Assembly (NCBI RefSeq): GCF_016481275.1
Contig: NZ_JAEMNW010000007.1
Span: 1-64,000, forward strand
Source of the DNA: Antrihabitans auranticaus
GTDB lineage: Bacteria > Actinomycetota > Actinomycetes > Mycobacteriales > Mycobacteriaceae
Direction: 5' to 3'
DNA: 64,000 bases
The position numbers and the translations under genes are program-made. Under the pieces are notes generated by a model that had not been told where the DNA came from, did no database searches, and saw only the letters and a list, made by a program, of their open reading frames with translations. Positions 34,406 through 43,182 of the stretch are shown one piece after another (the stretch's first letter is position 1; every line of letters starts with the position of its first letter).

Positions 34406-36730
34406 GTGGCCAGCAGAGGCGCCGACGGATACGGCTCGAGCGTTCTGGGATACCCACGCATCGGACCGCATCGCGAACTCAAGCGCGCGCTCGAGGGCTA
34501 CTGGCACGGAAGCGTTTCTCGCGAAGAATTGCTCGAGGTCGGTAAAGACCTGCAGGAATCCGCGATCAGCGAACTCGCCGCCACCGGCATCACCCAGGTG
34601 CCGGGCAACACATTCTCTTTCTACGATCACGTTCTCGACGACGCACTGTTGTTCGGCGCCGTGCCGCAGCGCTTCGAACCGCTTGCGGGAGAGCTGGATC
34701 CGCTCGATTTCTATTTCACGATGGCTCGCGGACGTGAGGATTTTCCGCCGCTCGAGCTCGTGAAGTTCTTCGGTACGAACTACCACTACCGCCAGCCGGA
34801 GCTGCACGCGGACATGGAGTTCTCGCTCCACGCGGATGCGCTTCTCGACGAGCTGGACCGTGCCAAGGTCCGCGGCATCGAACTGCGACCGGTTGTGCTG
34901 GGGCCGGTTTCGCTGTTGCTGCTGTCGAAGGTCAGCCCCACCGAGACCGATCCGGACTTCACGCCACTGGACCTCCTCGACAAACTGCTCCCGCAGTACG
35001 AGGCATTGTTCGAACTCCTGGCCAAGCGCAACGCGACCTGCGTCCAGCTCGACGAACCGTCTTTCACGAGCGATCGCACACCCGCGGACCTCGCCGCCTT
35101 CGAGAGCGCGTACACGCGTCTGTCTACGTCGGGGCTGCGGCCACGGATGCTCGTCACCGGCCAATACGGCGATTTCGGTGCAGCGCTACCGATCCTTGCC
35201 GCGTCGAAGGTCGAGGCCATCGGGCTGGATCTTGCCTCCTACCGAATCAAGCCCGAAGACCTCGCCAAGGTTCCGGGCATCACACGCAAACGTTTGTACG
35301 CGGGCGTGATCAGTGGCCGCAACGTGTGGCGCGCGGACCGGTTCGTCACGCTCACCTACCTCAACGAGCTTGCGAAGGTCTGCCCCGACCTCGTCGTGTC
35401 GACTGGGTGCACACTGCTGCACGTCCCGTACGACGTCCTCGTCGAATACGACATCGACGGCAACGTTGCGGACCGTCTCGCGTTTGCGAAGCAGAAGACG
35501 ACCGAGGTCGTGTCGCTCGCCAAGGCGCTGACCGAGGGACCGTCGGAGAAGTGGCGGAAACGTCCCACCGAAGTGCACTTCAAGCAGAAACATGCTGTGC
35601 GCCAACGAGTTTACGCGACAACGCCGGACATGCGCGAACGCGAGCCGTACGAGGTGCGCAAGGCTGCTCAGCAAGCGAAGCTGAACCTGCCGCTCGTTCC
35701 CGCGACGACGCTCGGCTCGTTTCCGCAGACGGCGAAGGTCAAGCAGGCGCGCTACGAACTCGGGCAGGGCCGCCTCGACTACGAGGAGTACTGCAAGTTC
35801 ATCGAAGCCGAGATCGAAGCGACGATCCGCGTGCAGGAAGACATCGGGCTCGACGTCCTGGTCCACGGCGAGCACGAGCGCAACGACATGATCCAGTACT
35901 TCGCCGAGCTGCTCGACGGTTTCGCGACGACTCGCAACGGGTGGGTGCAGGTCTACGGTTCCCGCTGCGTCCGGCCCCCGATTCTGTACGCCGATGTCGC
36001 ACGGCCGAAGCCGATGACCGTCGATTGGCTCACCTACGCCCAATCGTTGACCGACAAACCGGTGAAGGGCATGGTGACGGGACCCGTCACGATGCTTGCG
36101 CGCTCGTTCGTCCGCCAGGATCAGCCGCTGTACGAAACAGCTGACCAGGTCGCGTTTGCCATCCGCGACGAGGTCATCGACCTCGAAAGGGCCGGCATCG
36201 GCATCATCCAGGTCGACGAGCCGGCGATCCGGGAGTTGTTGCCGCTACGCGAAAAAGGCCGCGACGAGTACCTGCGCTGGGCTGTTGCCGCGTTCAAGCT
36301 GGCGACCTCCGGTGTGAAGCCCGAGACGCAGATCCACACCCACATCGGCTACTCGGGATTGCAGATCGTCGTCGATGCCATCGAACAGCTCGACGCCGAC
36401 GTCACCGCCATCGTTGCGACCCGATCCATCAAGTGGGTACTCGAGGCGTTGAAGGGTGACGTATCGGAGGGCGAGGGTCTCACCCGCGGTGTCGGACCGG
36501 GTGTCTACGAGAGTCGTTCCGCGCGGATTCCTGACATCGACGAGCTGGACGAGTTGCTGAGTTTGGCCGCGGATGCGGTCGACATCGATCGGCTGTGGGC
36601 GAACCCGGACGGCGGCCTCAAGACGCGGCACCATTGGCAGCTGGAACCATCGCTGCGCAACCTCGTCGCTGCAGCACGTCGACTGCGCCGCCGTGCGGCC
36701 AAAGAAGCGGCCGCCGGCACATCAGGGTAG
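34406..36730 (+). CDS. metE: Cobalamin-independent methionine synthase
   Basis: 774 residues. It transfers the methyl group of 5-methyl-tetrahydropteroyl-triglutamate to homocysteine. N-terminal half GYPRIGPHRELKRALEGYW; catalytic C-terminal half VLVHGEHERNDMIQYF, MVTGPVTMLARSF and IHTHIGYS, which include zinc-ligand His/Cys/Glu positions. I chose GTG at 34406: GGGAGG at 34394-34399 is six bases ahead; a TTG two codons upstream overlaps that ribosome site. The 3' end overlaps the convergent epoxide-hydrolase-like gene by nine bases. Confidence 0.97.
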   Translation: MASRGADGYGSSVLGYPRIGPHRELKRALEGYWHGSVSREELLEVGKDLQESAISELAATGITQVPGNTFSFYDHVLDDALLFGAVPQRFEPLAGELDPLDFYFTMARGREDFPPLELVKFFGTNYHYRQPELHADMEFSLHADALLDELDRAKVRGIELRPVVLGPVSLLLLSKVSPTETDPDFTPLDLLDKLLPQYEALFELLAKRNATCVQLDEPSFTSDRTPADLAAFESAYTRLSTSGLRPRMLVTGQYGDFGAALPILAASKVEAIGLDLASYRIKPEDLAKVPGITRKRLYAGVISGRNVWRADRFVTLTYLNELAKVCPDLVVSTGCTLLHVPYDVLVEYDIDGNVADRLAFAKQKTTEVVSLAKALTEGPSEKWRKRPTEVHFKQKHAVRQRVYATTPDMREREPYEVRKAAQQAKLNLPLVPATTLGSFPQTAKVKQARYELGQGRLDYEEYCKFIEAEIEATIRVQEDIGLDVLVHGEHERNDMIQYFAELLDGFATTRNGWVQVYGSRCVRPPILYADVARPKPMTVDWLTYAQSLTDKPVKGMVTGPVTMLARSFVRQDQPLYETADQVAFAIRDEVIDLERAGIGIIQVDEPAIRELLPLREKGRDEYLRWAVAAFKLATSGVKPETQIHTHIGYSGLQIVVDAIEQLDADVTAIVATRSIKWVLEALKGDVSEGEGLTRGVGPGVYESRSARIPDIDELDELLSLAADAVDIDRLWANPDGGLKTRHHWQLEPSLRNLVAAARRLRRRAAKEAAAGTSG

Positions 36731-37207
36731 GCGGCGGCTGGGGCGTAACGGTGGTGCGACGACGCCGACGATTCCGCGCAGACCCGCGAAAACGATGTTC
36801 CCCCAGTCGAAGTAGTCCCGCATCGCGACGATCTCGCCGCTGCGGACCTCGAAACGGCCGCACGCCCAGATCAGCATTTCGAGCGGTCCGATCTTGACCA
36901 GTTCCCGACGAGCCGTGAGCACAGTTTCACCGTTGCCCGCGATTTCGAGGCTCACGATGTCGAATCGGGTGACCAGGCTTGCGAGCAACCCGAAACCATG
37001 CCGGAACGCACCGCGCCCGCGAACCGTCGGCAGCCCCGAGTGGGACAGCACGAACTGTTCGGCGAGCAGGCCTGCTGCAGCATCCGGGTCGAGGCGTTGC
37101 AGCGAGCGCAAGAATGCGCGAACCACTTCGACTTCGAGGGTTTCGCCCATCCGGACATTCGGATCGAGCGTAGGACCGGTTCTTCCGTCGAGACCGCTGT
37201 CTTCCAC
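36722..37207 (-). CDS. Limonene-1,2-epoxide hydrolase/SnoaL-like protein
   Basis: 161 residues of the NTF2-like fold. VVRAFLRSLQRLDPDAAAGL at the start, HSGLPTVRGRGAFRHGF, a late Arg-Asp-Asp-type set in TARRELV, RFEVRSGEIVAMRDYFDWGN. These resemble the Asp-Arg-Asp centre of limonene-epoxide hydrolases. Substrate may be a fatty-acid or sterol epoxide, inferred from family. A shorter start at the MGETLEVEVV position would remove about 19 unconserved residues. Confidence 0.8.
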   Translation of the reverse strand: MEDSGLDGRTGPTLDPNVRMGETLEVEVVRAFLRSLQRLDPDAAAGLLAEQFVLSHSGLPTVRGRGAFRHGFGLLASLVTRFDIVSLEIAGNGETVLTARRELVKIGPLEMLIWACGRFEVRSGEIVAMRDYFDWGNIVFAGLRGIVGVVAPPLRPSRRLP

Positions 37208-37332
37208 GGCTCACTCCCATCGTCAGCGCCGCCCTTGGATCAGGCTCGCATTCAGATATGACAGTATCCGACATCGGTATGCTGGCGCGGGACGCCGTTG
37301 GTCGCAGTCCGTAATCGACTGGGGGTGAGGCA

Positions 37333-38982
37333 ATGAGTTCGGCAGACAGCCTCCGACCCGGTTCTGTGTTCGCGGGTTACCGGATCGAGCGGTTGCTGGG
37401 GAGTGGCGGCATGGGCGCCGTGTACCTCGCGATGCACCCGCGGCTGCCCAAACGTGTGGCACTCAAGCTCCTGCACCCCGGGATGACCACAGACCGGTAC
37501 GTACGCATGCGCTTCGAACAGGAAGCCGAGCACGCGGCACGCCTCGAGCATCCGAATATCGTCGCCGTCGAAGACCGCGGACGGGTCGGCGAGCAATTGT
37601 GGATGGCGATGCGATACGTCGTCGGCGCCGACGCCGAACATCTGCTCGAAAACGGCCCGGTGGATCCAGCGCGCGCCGTCTACATCGTCACTGAGACGGC
37701 TGAAGCACTCGATTACGCGCACGAACTGGGCGTGCTGCACCGCGACGTCAAGCCCGCCAACATCTTGCTCGAACGACGCGGTTCCGGACGGCGCGAGCGA
37801 GTTCTGCTCGCCGATTTCGGAATAGCGAAGGCGTTATCGGAATCGTCGGACCTGACCACCAGTGGGACGATGGTCGCGAGCCTGCCGTACGCGGCTCCCG
37901 AGCAGTTCGGCGACCAGGACCTCGATGGCCGGATCGACGTGTACGCGTTGGGCTGCACGCTGTTTCGCCTGTTGACCGGTCGGCCGCCGTACCCGGGAAA
38001 CACCCTGCACCAACTGTGGTACGGCCACGTGCAGGCAGCGATTCCGCAGCCGAGCAAAATTCGCCCGGACCTCCCGGCGGCGTTCGACGCGGTCGTCGAG
38101 ATCGCGCTCGCAAAGAAGCCCGAGGACCGCTACAGGACGTGCGGCGAGCTGGCCGATGCGGCCATCGCGGCGTTGCGCCCGACCCTCGCGGCAGCAGCAA
38201 CGAACGTCGACCTTGCCCACCGCACCGAGCCGGCGCAAACACCCGAACCGGCGGTGTCACCCGAACCGCTGGAAACACCAGAACCGCCACCGTCGCCAGG
38301 ACCGACGCTGCGGGAGCGCGCGCGCAGGCTCGAGCCGACGATCGCCGCCCCCGCACCGGCGGTGGAGAACACCGAACCCCGAGAGGTGCGGGTTCGCCGC
38401 GCGCGGGACGCAATCTCATCCGTGCGGACGCGGCTGGAAGCTGTGCAGACACGCGCCGAGCGCCTGCCACCCGCCTATTCGGCGTTGTTGCGTGAGTTCA
38501 GCGCCGCAAGCTCGGAAGATCTGGCGGGCAACGACCGGTCGAGCAGGCGGCAGATCGGGGAGGCCGACGCGTTGCTTGCGCGCGCTGCAGCGGCCCTCGC
38601 AGCCGGTGACGCCGATGCCGCGCTGGGGTTGACCCGCGCGGTCCGCGCGCATCTGACGGCCGCTGAGCGGCACGTCGACGCGGTCACCGCGCGGCTGTTG
38701 CTGCTGCGTGAAGTGCGCGCCAACCCCCGTGCGCGGCTGGACGCCGCACGTTTCCGGATTCGGGACGCACAGATGCTCGCGGCCAACCTCGGGATTGCCC
38801 AGGATTGGAGCGCGCTGCTCGACACCCAGTGGGCGCGCATAGATGCGATCGCGGCGGCACTGCGCGGTCCGCACCCGAACTACTGGGCGTATGTGAGCGG
38901 ATTGGACGAGGTCGTCACGGTCGTCGCGCACGCTGTCGCGCGGATGCGGAACCAGCCGGGAGACGCCGCGAAACGTCGGTGA
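37333..38982 (+). CDS. Soluble Ser/Thr protein kinase with helical C-terminal domain
   Basis: 549 residues. Hanks kinase residues 1-275: GSGGMG (24-29), Lys45, HRD Asp138, DFG Asp161, APEQF; all catalytic residues kept. A Pro/Glu/Thr-rich linker (about 295-345, repeated PEP/PEPL units) leads to a 200-residue all-helical domain rich in Ala, Arg and Leu (from [20 protein letters not shown] to the end). I do not recognise that domain. No transmembrane segment is visible, unlike most actinobacterial kinases, so it may sense an intracellular partner. It is divergent from the gene at 36722. Confidence 0.9.
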   Translation: MSSADSLRPGSVFAGYRIERLLGSGGMGAVYLAMHPRLPKRVALKLLHPGMTTDRYVRMRFEQEAEHAARLEHPNIVAVEDRGRVGEQLWMAMRYVVGADAEHLLENGPVDPARAVYIVTETAEALDYAHELGVLHRDVKPANILLERRGSGRRERVLLADFGIAKALSESSDLTTSGTMVASLPYAAPEQFGDQDLDGRIDVYALGCTLFRLLTGRPPYPGNTLHQLWYGHVQAAIPQPSKIRPDLPAAFDAVVEIALAKKPEDRYRTCGELADAAIAALRPTLAAAATNVDLAHRTEPAQTPEPAVSPEPLETPEPPPSPGPTLRERARRLEPTIAAPAPAVENTEPREVRVRRARDAISSVRTRLEAVQTRAERLPPAYSALLREFSAASSEDLAGNDRSSRRQIGEADALLARAAAALAAGDADAALGLTRAVRAHLTAAERHVDAVTARLLLLREVRANPRARLDAARFRIRDAQMLAANLGIAQDWSALLDTQWARIDAIAAALRGPHPNYWAYVSGLDEVVTVVAHAVARMRNQPGDAAKRR

Positions 38983-39019
38983 ATTGCCTTCGCAGACATG
39001 CGCGGGTAGGCATGTATAT

Positions 39020-40060
39020 ATGGTCAGCGCAGCCGCATACGGCGTTTCCGGTCCCGATTCGAAGTTCGAGAAACTGACGATCGATCGTCGCGAGCTCGGC
39101 CCGAAAGACGTACTGATCGAGATCAAGTACGCGGGTATCTGTCACTCCGACATTCACACGGCGCGAAACGAATGGAAGGGCACGTCCTACCCGTGCGTGC
39201 CTGGCCACGAGATCGTGGGGATCGTCGCCGAGACCGGGTCCGCTGTCGAGAAGTACAAGGTCGGTGACAGGGTCGGCGTCGGCTGCTTCGTCGATTCCTG
39301 CGGTCAGTGCGTAGCCTGCGTGGCGGGCGAGGAGCAGTACTGCACCAAACGCGTTGTCGCAACCTATAACTCGCCGCTTCCCGACGGGTCGTACACGCAG
39401 GGCGGGTACTCGACGCACGTCGTCGTCACCGAATCCTTCGTACTTTCGATTCCGGACGGTCTGGAACTCGACGTCGCCGCCCCGCTGCTGTGCGCCGGCA
39501 TCACGCTGTACTCGCCGCTCAAGCATTGGAATGCCGGACCCGGCAAGCAGGTTGCGATCATCGGTATGGGTGGGCTCGGCCACGTCGGTGTGAAGATCGC
39601 CAATGCACTCGGCGCCGAAGTCACGGTCCTGAGCCAATCGTTGAGCAAGGAGGAAGACGGCAAACGCTTTGGTGCGCAGCACTATTACGCGACCAGCGAC
39701 CGGAAGACGTTCAAGGAACTGCGAAGTCGGTTCGACCTGATCATCAACACGGTGTCGGTGAACCTGGATCTCGACGCGTACCTGTCGATGCTCGCAATCA
39801 ACGGCACGCTCGTCGAGCTGGGATTGCCGGAGAAACCGCTCCAGATGCGTGCGTTCTCGTTGGCGGCAAATCGGCGCAGCATCGCGGGATCGATGGTGGG
39901 CGGACTCCCGCAGACGCAGGAAATGCTCGACTTCTGCGCTGAGCGCGGCATCGGTGCGGAGATAGAGACAATCTCCGCCGACAGGATCGATGAGGCCTAC
40001 GAACGTGTGGTCGCGAGCCGCGTGCGCTACCGCTTCGTCATCGACGCGGCGACCTTCTGA
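39020..40060 (+). CDS. adhC: Zinc alcohol dehydrogenase, AdhC/YahK-like
   Basis: 346 residues, the same length as M. tuberculosis AdhC (Rv3045), and nearly identical at [17 protein letters not shown]. Catalytic zinc ligands in [12 protein letters not shown] and PGHE; the four-Cys structural zinc lobe [15 protein letters not shown] is intact; nucleotide motif [13 protein letters not shown] indicates NADPH use. It reduces aldehydes (cinnamyl-alcohol type). I chose ATG at 39020; upstream in-frame codons reach into the kinase end. The last coding bases and stop lie in a 21-base tandem duplication (40043-40084). Confidence 0.95.
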   Translation: MVSAAAYGVSGPDSKFEKLTIDRRELGPKDVLIEIKYAGICHSDIHTARNEWKGTSYPCVPGHEIVGIVAETGSAVEKYKVGDRVGVGCFVDSCGQCVACVAGEEQYCTKRVVATYNSPLPDGSYTQGGYSTHVVVTESFVLSIPDGLELDVAAPLLCAGITLYSPLKHWNAGPGKQVAIIGMGGLGHVGVKIANALGAEVTVLSQSLSKEEDGKRFGAQHYYATSDRKTFKELRSRFDLIINTVSVNLDLDAYLSMLAINGTLVELGLPEKPLQMRAFSLAANRRSIAGSMVGGLPQTQEMLDFCAERGIGAEIETISADRIDEAYERVVASRVRYRFVIDAATF

Positions 40061-40084
40061 GCTGACGCGGCGACCTTCTGAGCT
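40043..40084. repeat. Perfect tandem duplication of the 3' end of adhC
   Basis: The 21 bases 40043-40063 (GACGCGGCGACCTTCTGAGC plus T) are repeated exactly at 40064-40084. The unit includes the adhC stop codon, so a second vestigial stop follows. The repeat touches the sigF 3' end at 40086. Probably a recent slippage event. Confidence 0.95.
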
Positions 40085-40085
40085 G

Positions 40086-40874
40086 TCACTCCAACTGCTG
40101 GCGTAGTTGCGCGAGGGTCCTGCCGAGCAGGCGGGAAACGTGCATCTGCGATATGCCCAGCTTCTCAGCGATCTGGGTTTGTGTCATGTTGCCGAAGAAG
40201 CGGTAGAGCAGGACGGCGCGCTCGCGCTCGGGTAGTGCGGCGAGCAGTGGCCGCAGCGCTTCGTGGTTTTCGACGTTCTCGAGCGCGGAGTCGTAATCGC
40301 CGAGCGTTTCCACAAGCGGCAGCTCGCCGGACCGATTGCCGACCGTACTGTCGACGGAAACCGTCTGGTACGCGTTGCCTGCGACGATGCCCTGCGCAAC
40401 TTCGTCAGGATCGATTTCGAGAACCTTCGAGAGTTCCTTGACTGTCGGTGGCCGACCGAGGGTCTGTGACAGGTCGCCGATCGCCTTGCTCAACGAAAGG
40501 TGCAGTTCCTTCATCCGACGCGGCACCCGAACCGCCCAGCCGGTGTCACGGAAGTGGCGCCGGACCTCACCCATGATCGTCGGGACCGCGAACGACACGA
40601 AGTCCGAGCCCCGACTGACATCGAACCGATTCACCGCATTGACCAGCCCGAGCCGGGCGACCTGAACGAGGTCGTCGTGCGCTTCGCCGCGGCCGTCGAA
40701 GCGGCGCGCAATGTGCTCGGCAAGCGGAAGGCACCGAACCACGAGTTTCTCGATGAGTTGATCGCGCCGCGAATCACCGGGTTCCAGGGCTTGCAGCTCT
40801 TGGAAAGTCGCCGTCACATCCGCGTAGTCGTCGGATGTACGTGACGAGGAATTGGAGTCCCCGCTCGGTCTCAC
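40086..40874 (-). CDS. sigF: SigF/SigB-type stress sigma factor
   Basis: 262 residues, the length of M. tuberculosis SigF. Region 2 (DDLVQVARLGLVNAVNRFD, FVSFAVPTIMGEVRRHFRD), region 3 (LGRPPTVKELSKVLEIDPDE) and region 4 (LYRFFGNMTQTQIAEKLGIS, QMHVSRLLGRTLAQL) are complete. The start GTG at 40874 overlaps the rsbW stop (GTGA), so it is coupled to its anti-sigma factor. Frame upstream of 40874 is a shadow of rsbW. Controlled by a SigF-type promoter ahead of rsbW (41428-41452), implying autoactivation. Confidence 0.96.
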   Translation of the reverse strand: MRPSGDSNSSSRTSDDYADVTATFQELQALEPGDSRRDQLIEKLVVRCLPLAEHIARRFDGRGEAHDDLVQVARLGLVNAVNRFDVSRGSDFVSFAVPTIMGEVRRHFRDTGWAVRVPRRMKELHLSLSKAIGDLSQTLGRPPTVKELSKVLEIDPDEVAQGIVAGNAYQTVSVDSTVGNRSGELPLVETLGDYDSALENVENHEALRPLLAALPERERAVLLYRFFGNMTQTQIAEKLGISQMHVSRLLGRTLAQLRQQLE

Positions 40875-41305
40875 GCGTCGCTGACTTTGGTCTTGGTGAA
40901 CTCGATGGTGGCGACGATTCCGTTCGCCTGCTCCGGATCGGCGTCTCGTGTCATCACGATGGAGTCGGTCAGCGTATTCAGAACGTGCCAGCCGAACGAC
41001 CGCTGGCTGGTCGTATCCAATTCCGAGACTTGGGCATTGATGGTGACACGCAACTCCTCCGGCGTCGACTGGAAGCGGCAGGACAGTGTGGTGCCCTCGA
41101 GTGCGCGCAGGATCAGGATCGAACACGCCTCGTCCATTGCGAGCCGGACGTCCGCGATGGAATCGAGATCGAAATCTGCCTGGCCCGCGATCGCGGCCGA
41201 GACAGCGCGAATTATCGACAACTGCGAAGCGTCCGCGCGGACAAGCAACTCGACCGCGGGCGGCGATTGATTCTGGATCGGATCGATCGCCTCGACTTTC
41301 GCCAT
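40871..41305 (-). CDS. rsbW: RsbW-type anti-sigma factor kinase
   Basis: 144 residues. GHKL-ATPase fold of anti-sigma factors: LSIIRAVSAAIAGQADF, the N-box-like VRLAMDEACSILILRA, and the C-terminal SQRSFGWHVLNTLTDSI ATP-lid region. The usual Asn of the N-box is not evident (DEACS), so ATPase activity may be weak. It should hold SigF inactive until an anti-anti-sigma factor, absent from this window, releases it. ATG at 41305 has GGAGG four bases ahead. Confidence 0.92.
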   Translation of the reverse strand: MAKVEAIDPIQNQSPPAVELLVRADASQLSIIRAVSAAIAGQADFDLDSIADVRLAMDEACSILILRALEGTTLSCRFQSTPEELRVTINAQVSELDTTSQRSFGWHVLNTLTDSIVMTRDADPEQANGIVATIEFTKTKVSDA

Positions 41306-41427
41306 CACTCCTCCATCTGGCGTCGGCTCGGTCTTCCGAACAGTTGCATAGTTCGCCTTTCGGGATTCGCAGAGGGTGCTCTGCTTTCTTGCACAGTAGC
41401 GAGTCTGTGTGGACGCCTAGAACCGCA

Positions 41428-41452
41428 ATACCCGAAACTTCGGTCGGCAAAC
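41428..41452 (-). promoter_or_regulatory. SigF-type promoter of rsbW-sigF
   Basis: Minus strand: GTTT (41452-41449), 15-base spacer, GGGTAT (41433-41428). This fits the mycobacterial SigF consensus (GTTT-N15-17-GGGTA). It lies about 120 bases ahead of rsbW and implies positive autoregulation. Confidence 0.85.
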
Positions 41453-41536
41453 GTTTCTCGGCGTCGCGTGTGCCGGAGTCATAGGCTGTAATCACTTGAC
41501 CAGGAAACGTAGCGCGGAGAAGTAGGCGGAACCAGC

Positions 41537-42772
41537 ATGGACGGCGAGGAGCGACCTGACGTGGGTCGCATGTGGGTGCCGCCGCAACGTGTCGGACCGC
41601 AACGAATCCAGCCCGAACCGCGATCGGGTGGCTTCGCCCGGGTAATCGTGACAGTTCTCGTTCTCGCCGGCGTGGTCGGCGGCCTCGGGCTGGCGTCGGA
41701 CCAGTGGGATCTTGGAAAGCTCTTCGACGGCAGGCCGGGCTCGACGTCCGACGCCCGCGGCGCGCTGCCGGTCGAGGTACCCAAGCCGCCGCTCGACGTG
41801 AATGCTGTTGCGGCAGCTGTCAACCCCACGATCGTCAACATCAACGTCACAGTGGGGCCGCTGGAACTGGAAGGCGCCGGTACCGGCATCATGCTGACCC
41901 CGGACGGTCAAGTGCTGACCAGCCACCACGTCATCAAGGGTGCGGTGACCATCAGCGTCACCGATGTCGGGAACGGCCTGATCTACGACGCCACGCCCGT
42001 CGGCTACGACAGCAGCCACGACATCGCACTGCTGCAACTCGTCAACGCTGCGGACCTGCCCGCCGCGCGCATCGGTGATTCCGAGACGGTCGACGTAGGC
42101 GACGAGGTGGTCGCGATCGGCAACGCCGGTGGGGTCGGCGGCACGCCGACCGTCTCGCCGGGCAGAACGACGGACCTGGACGGTTCGATCGTCGCGCGCA
42201 ACGAATCCGACTATTCGCGGAAGGTACTCAACGATCTCATCGAGATCGAAGCCGAAGTCCGGGCTGGGCAATCGGGCGGCGCTCTCGTGAACAGCACCGG
42301 CGAAGTGGTGGGCGTGATCACAGCGGCCTCGCTGAATCCGGAGGCCGAGAATATCGAATCGACCACTCCGACAGCGGTTCCCGGCAGTGGGCCGGTCGAA
42401 CCGGTCGAGCCCACGCAGGCATACGCGGTCCCGATCGATCAGGCGATGCAGATCGTCGCGCAGATCCGGTCAGGTCAGCGGACCGACACCGTGCATATCG
42501 GTCCAACGGCGACGCTCGGTGCGCTGGTCAGCAACGATGACCGAGGCGCGCGCGTCGAAGTGGCAATTTACGGGACGCCCGCGTACGAGGCGGGGCTACG
42601 TAGCGGCGACGTGATCACAGCGGTCGACGAGCAGCCGATCGATTCTTCGACGGCACTGCGGATCGAGTTGAACGGACGCACGCCAGGTGACGCGCTTCGG
42701 CTTGCAGTGACCGACGAGGCAGGCGCCTCGCGGATCGTCTCGGTGACGTTGGCCGACGGTCCGCCGAACTAG
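41537..42772 (+). CDS. Membrane-anchored trypsin-like serine protease with PDZ domain
   Basis: 411 residues, HtrA/PepD-like. One N-terminal span (about 34-53), protease with His131 (TSHHVI), Asp162 (HDIALLQL) and Ser246 (AGQSGGAL), then a PDZ domain (about 310-400: GYEAGLRSGDVITAVDEQPI-like). Faces outside the membrane. It would handle damaged envelope proteins. ATG at 41537. Divergent from rsbW-sigF across a 230-base gap. No SigF box of its own was seen. Confidence 0.92.
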   Translation: MDGEERPDVGRMWVPPQRVGPQRIQPEPRSGGFARVIVTVLVLAGVVGGLGLASDQWDLGKLFDGRPGSTSDARGALPVEVPKPPLDVNAVAAAVNPTIVNINVTVGPLELEGAGTGIMLTPDGQVLTSHHVIKGAVTISVTDVGNGLIYDATPVGYDSSHDIALLQLVNAADLPAARIGDSETVDVGDEVVAIGNAGGVGGTPTVSPGRTTDLDGSIVARNESDYSRKVLNDLIEIEAEVRAGQSGGALVNSTGEVVGVITAASLNPEAENIESTTPTAVPGSGPVEPVEPTQAYAVPIDQAMQIVAQIRSGQRTDTVHIGPTATLGALVSNDDRGARVEVAIYGTPAYEAGLRSGDVITAVDEQPIDSSTALRIELNGRTPGDALRLAVTDEAGASRIVSVTLADGPPN

Positions 42773-42788
42773 CTGTTCCGCACGTGCA

Positions 42789-42815
42789 GGTTTGGCACCG
42801 ATACGCCTCGGGTAA
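42789..42815 (+). promoter_or_regulatory. SigF-type promoter of csbD
   Basis: GGTTT (42789-42793), 16-base spacer, GGGTAA (42810-42815). It ends 38 bases before the csbD GTG. A near-ideal match to the SigF consensus. Confidence 0.85.
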
Positions 42816-42853
42816 CGCTCTGCTGCAAGCAACCAACACGGAGGTGTAACTAA

Positions 42854-43096
42854 GTGGCAAACGAAAACAGCGGTCCCCAGGAAGGCATCCGAGGCGTCGT
42901 CGAAGGCGTCAAGGGTAAAGCCAAGGAAGCTGCCGGTAGTGTGCTCGGCCGTGACGACCTCGCTCGCGAAGGCCAGGCACAGCAGGACAAGGCCGAATCG
43001 CAGCTAGAGGCCGCAAAGCGCGAAGCCCAAGCGGAGAAGGCCCGCGGCGAGGCGAAGGTGGACGAAGAGCGCCAGCGCGCGGAGCAGAATCGCTGA
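42854..43096 (+). CDS. CsbD-family stress protein
   Basis: 80 residues, charged and Ala-rich with heptad-like helix. GVVEGVKGKAKEAAGSVLGR is the CsbD signature. Bacillus CsbD is a SigB-dependent general stress protein of unknown mechanism; the SigF-type promoter here agrees. GTG at 42854 after GGAGG (42840-42844). A terminator (43118-43143) ends the unit. Confidence 0.92.
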   Translation: MANENSGPQEGIRGVVEGVKGKAKEAAGSVLGRDDLAREGQAQQDKAESQLEAAKREAQAEKARGEAKVDEERQRAEQNR

Positions 43097-43117
43097 CAGA
43101 TACTTCCGAGCGAGTCG

Positions 43118-43143
43118 ATGGCCCCACCGAGAGGTGGGGCCAT
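43118..43143 (+). terminator. Terminator of csbD
   Basis: ATGGCCCCACC and GGTGGGGCCAT form an 11-base perfect stem with a GAGA loop, followed by CTTCG. Confidence 0.85.
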
Positions 43144-43182
43144 CTTCGCGTAGCGGGGCGATTTTCCGGGTAACCGGAAGGC

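Noticed and set aside
39006-39012. TAGGCA as a leaderless -10 for adhC
   Set aside because: Only a partial match and without a -35; several TATA-like overlaps make it uninformative.
43168-43173. GGGTAA ahead of ybdK as a SigF promoter
   Set aside because: No GTTT at 15-17 bases upstream; the expected place lies just after the csbD terminator.
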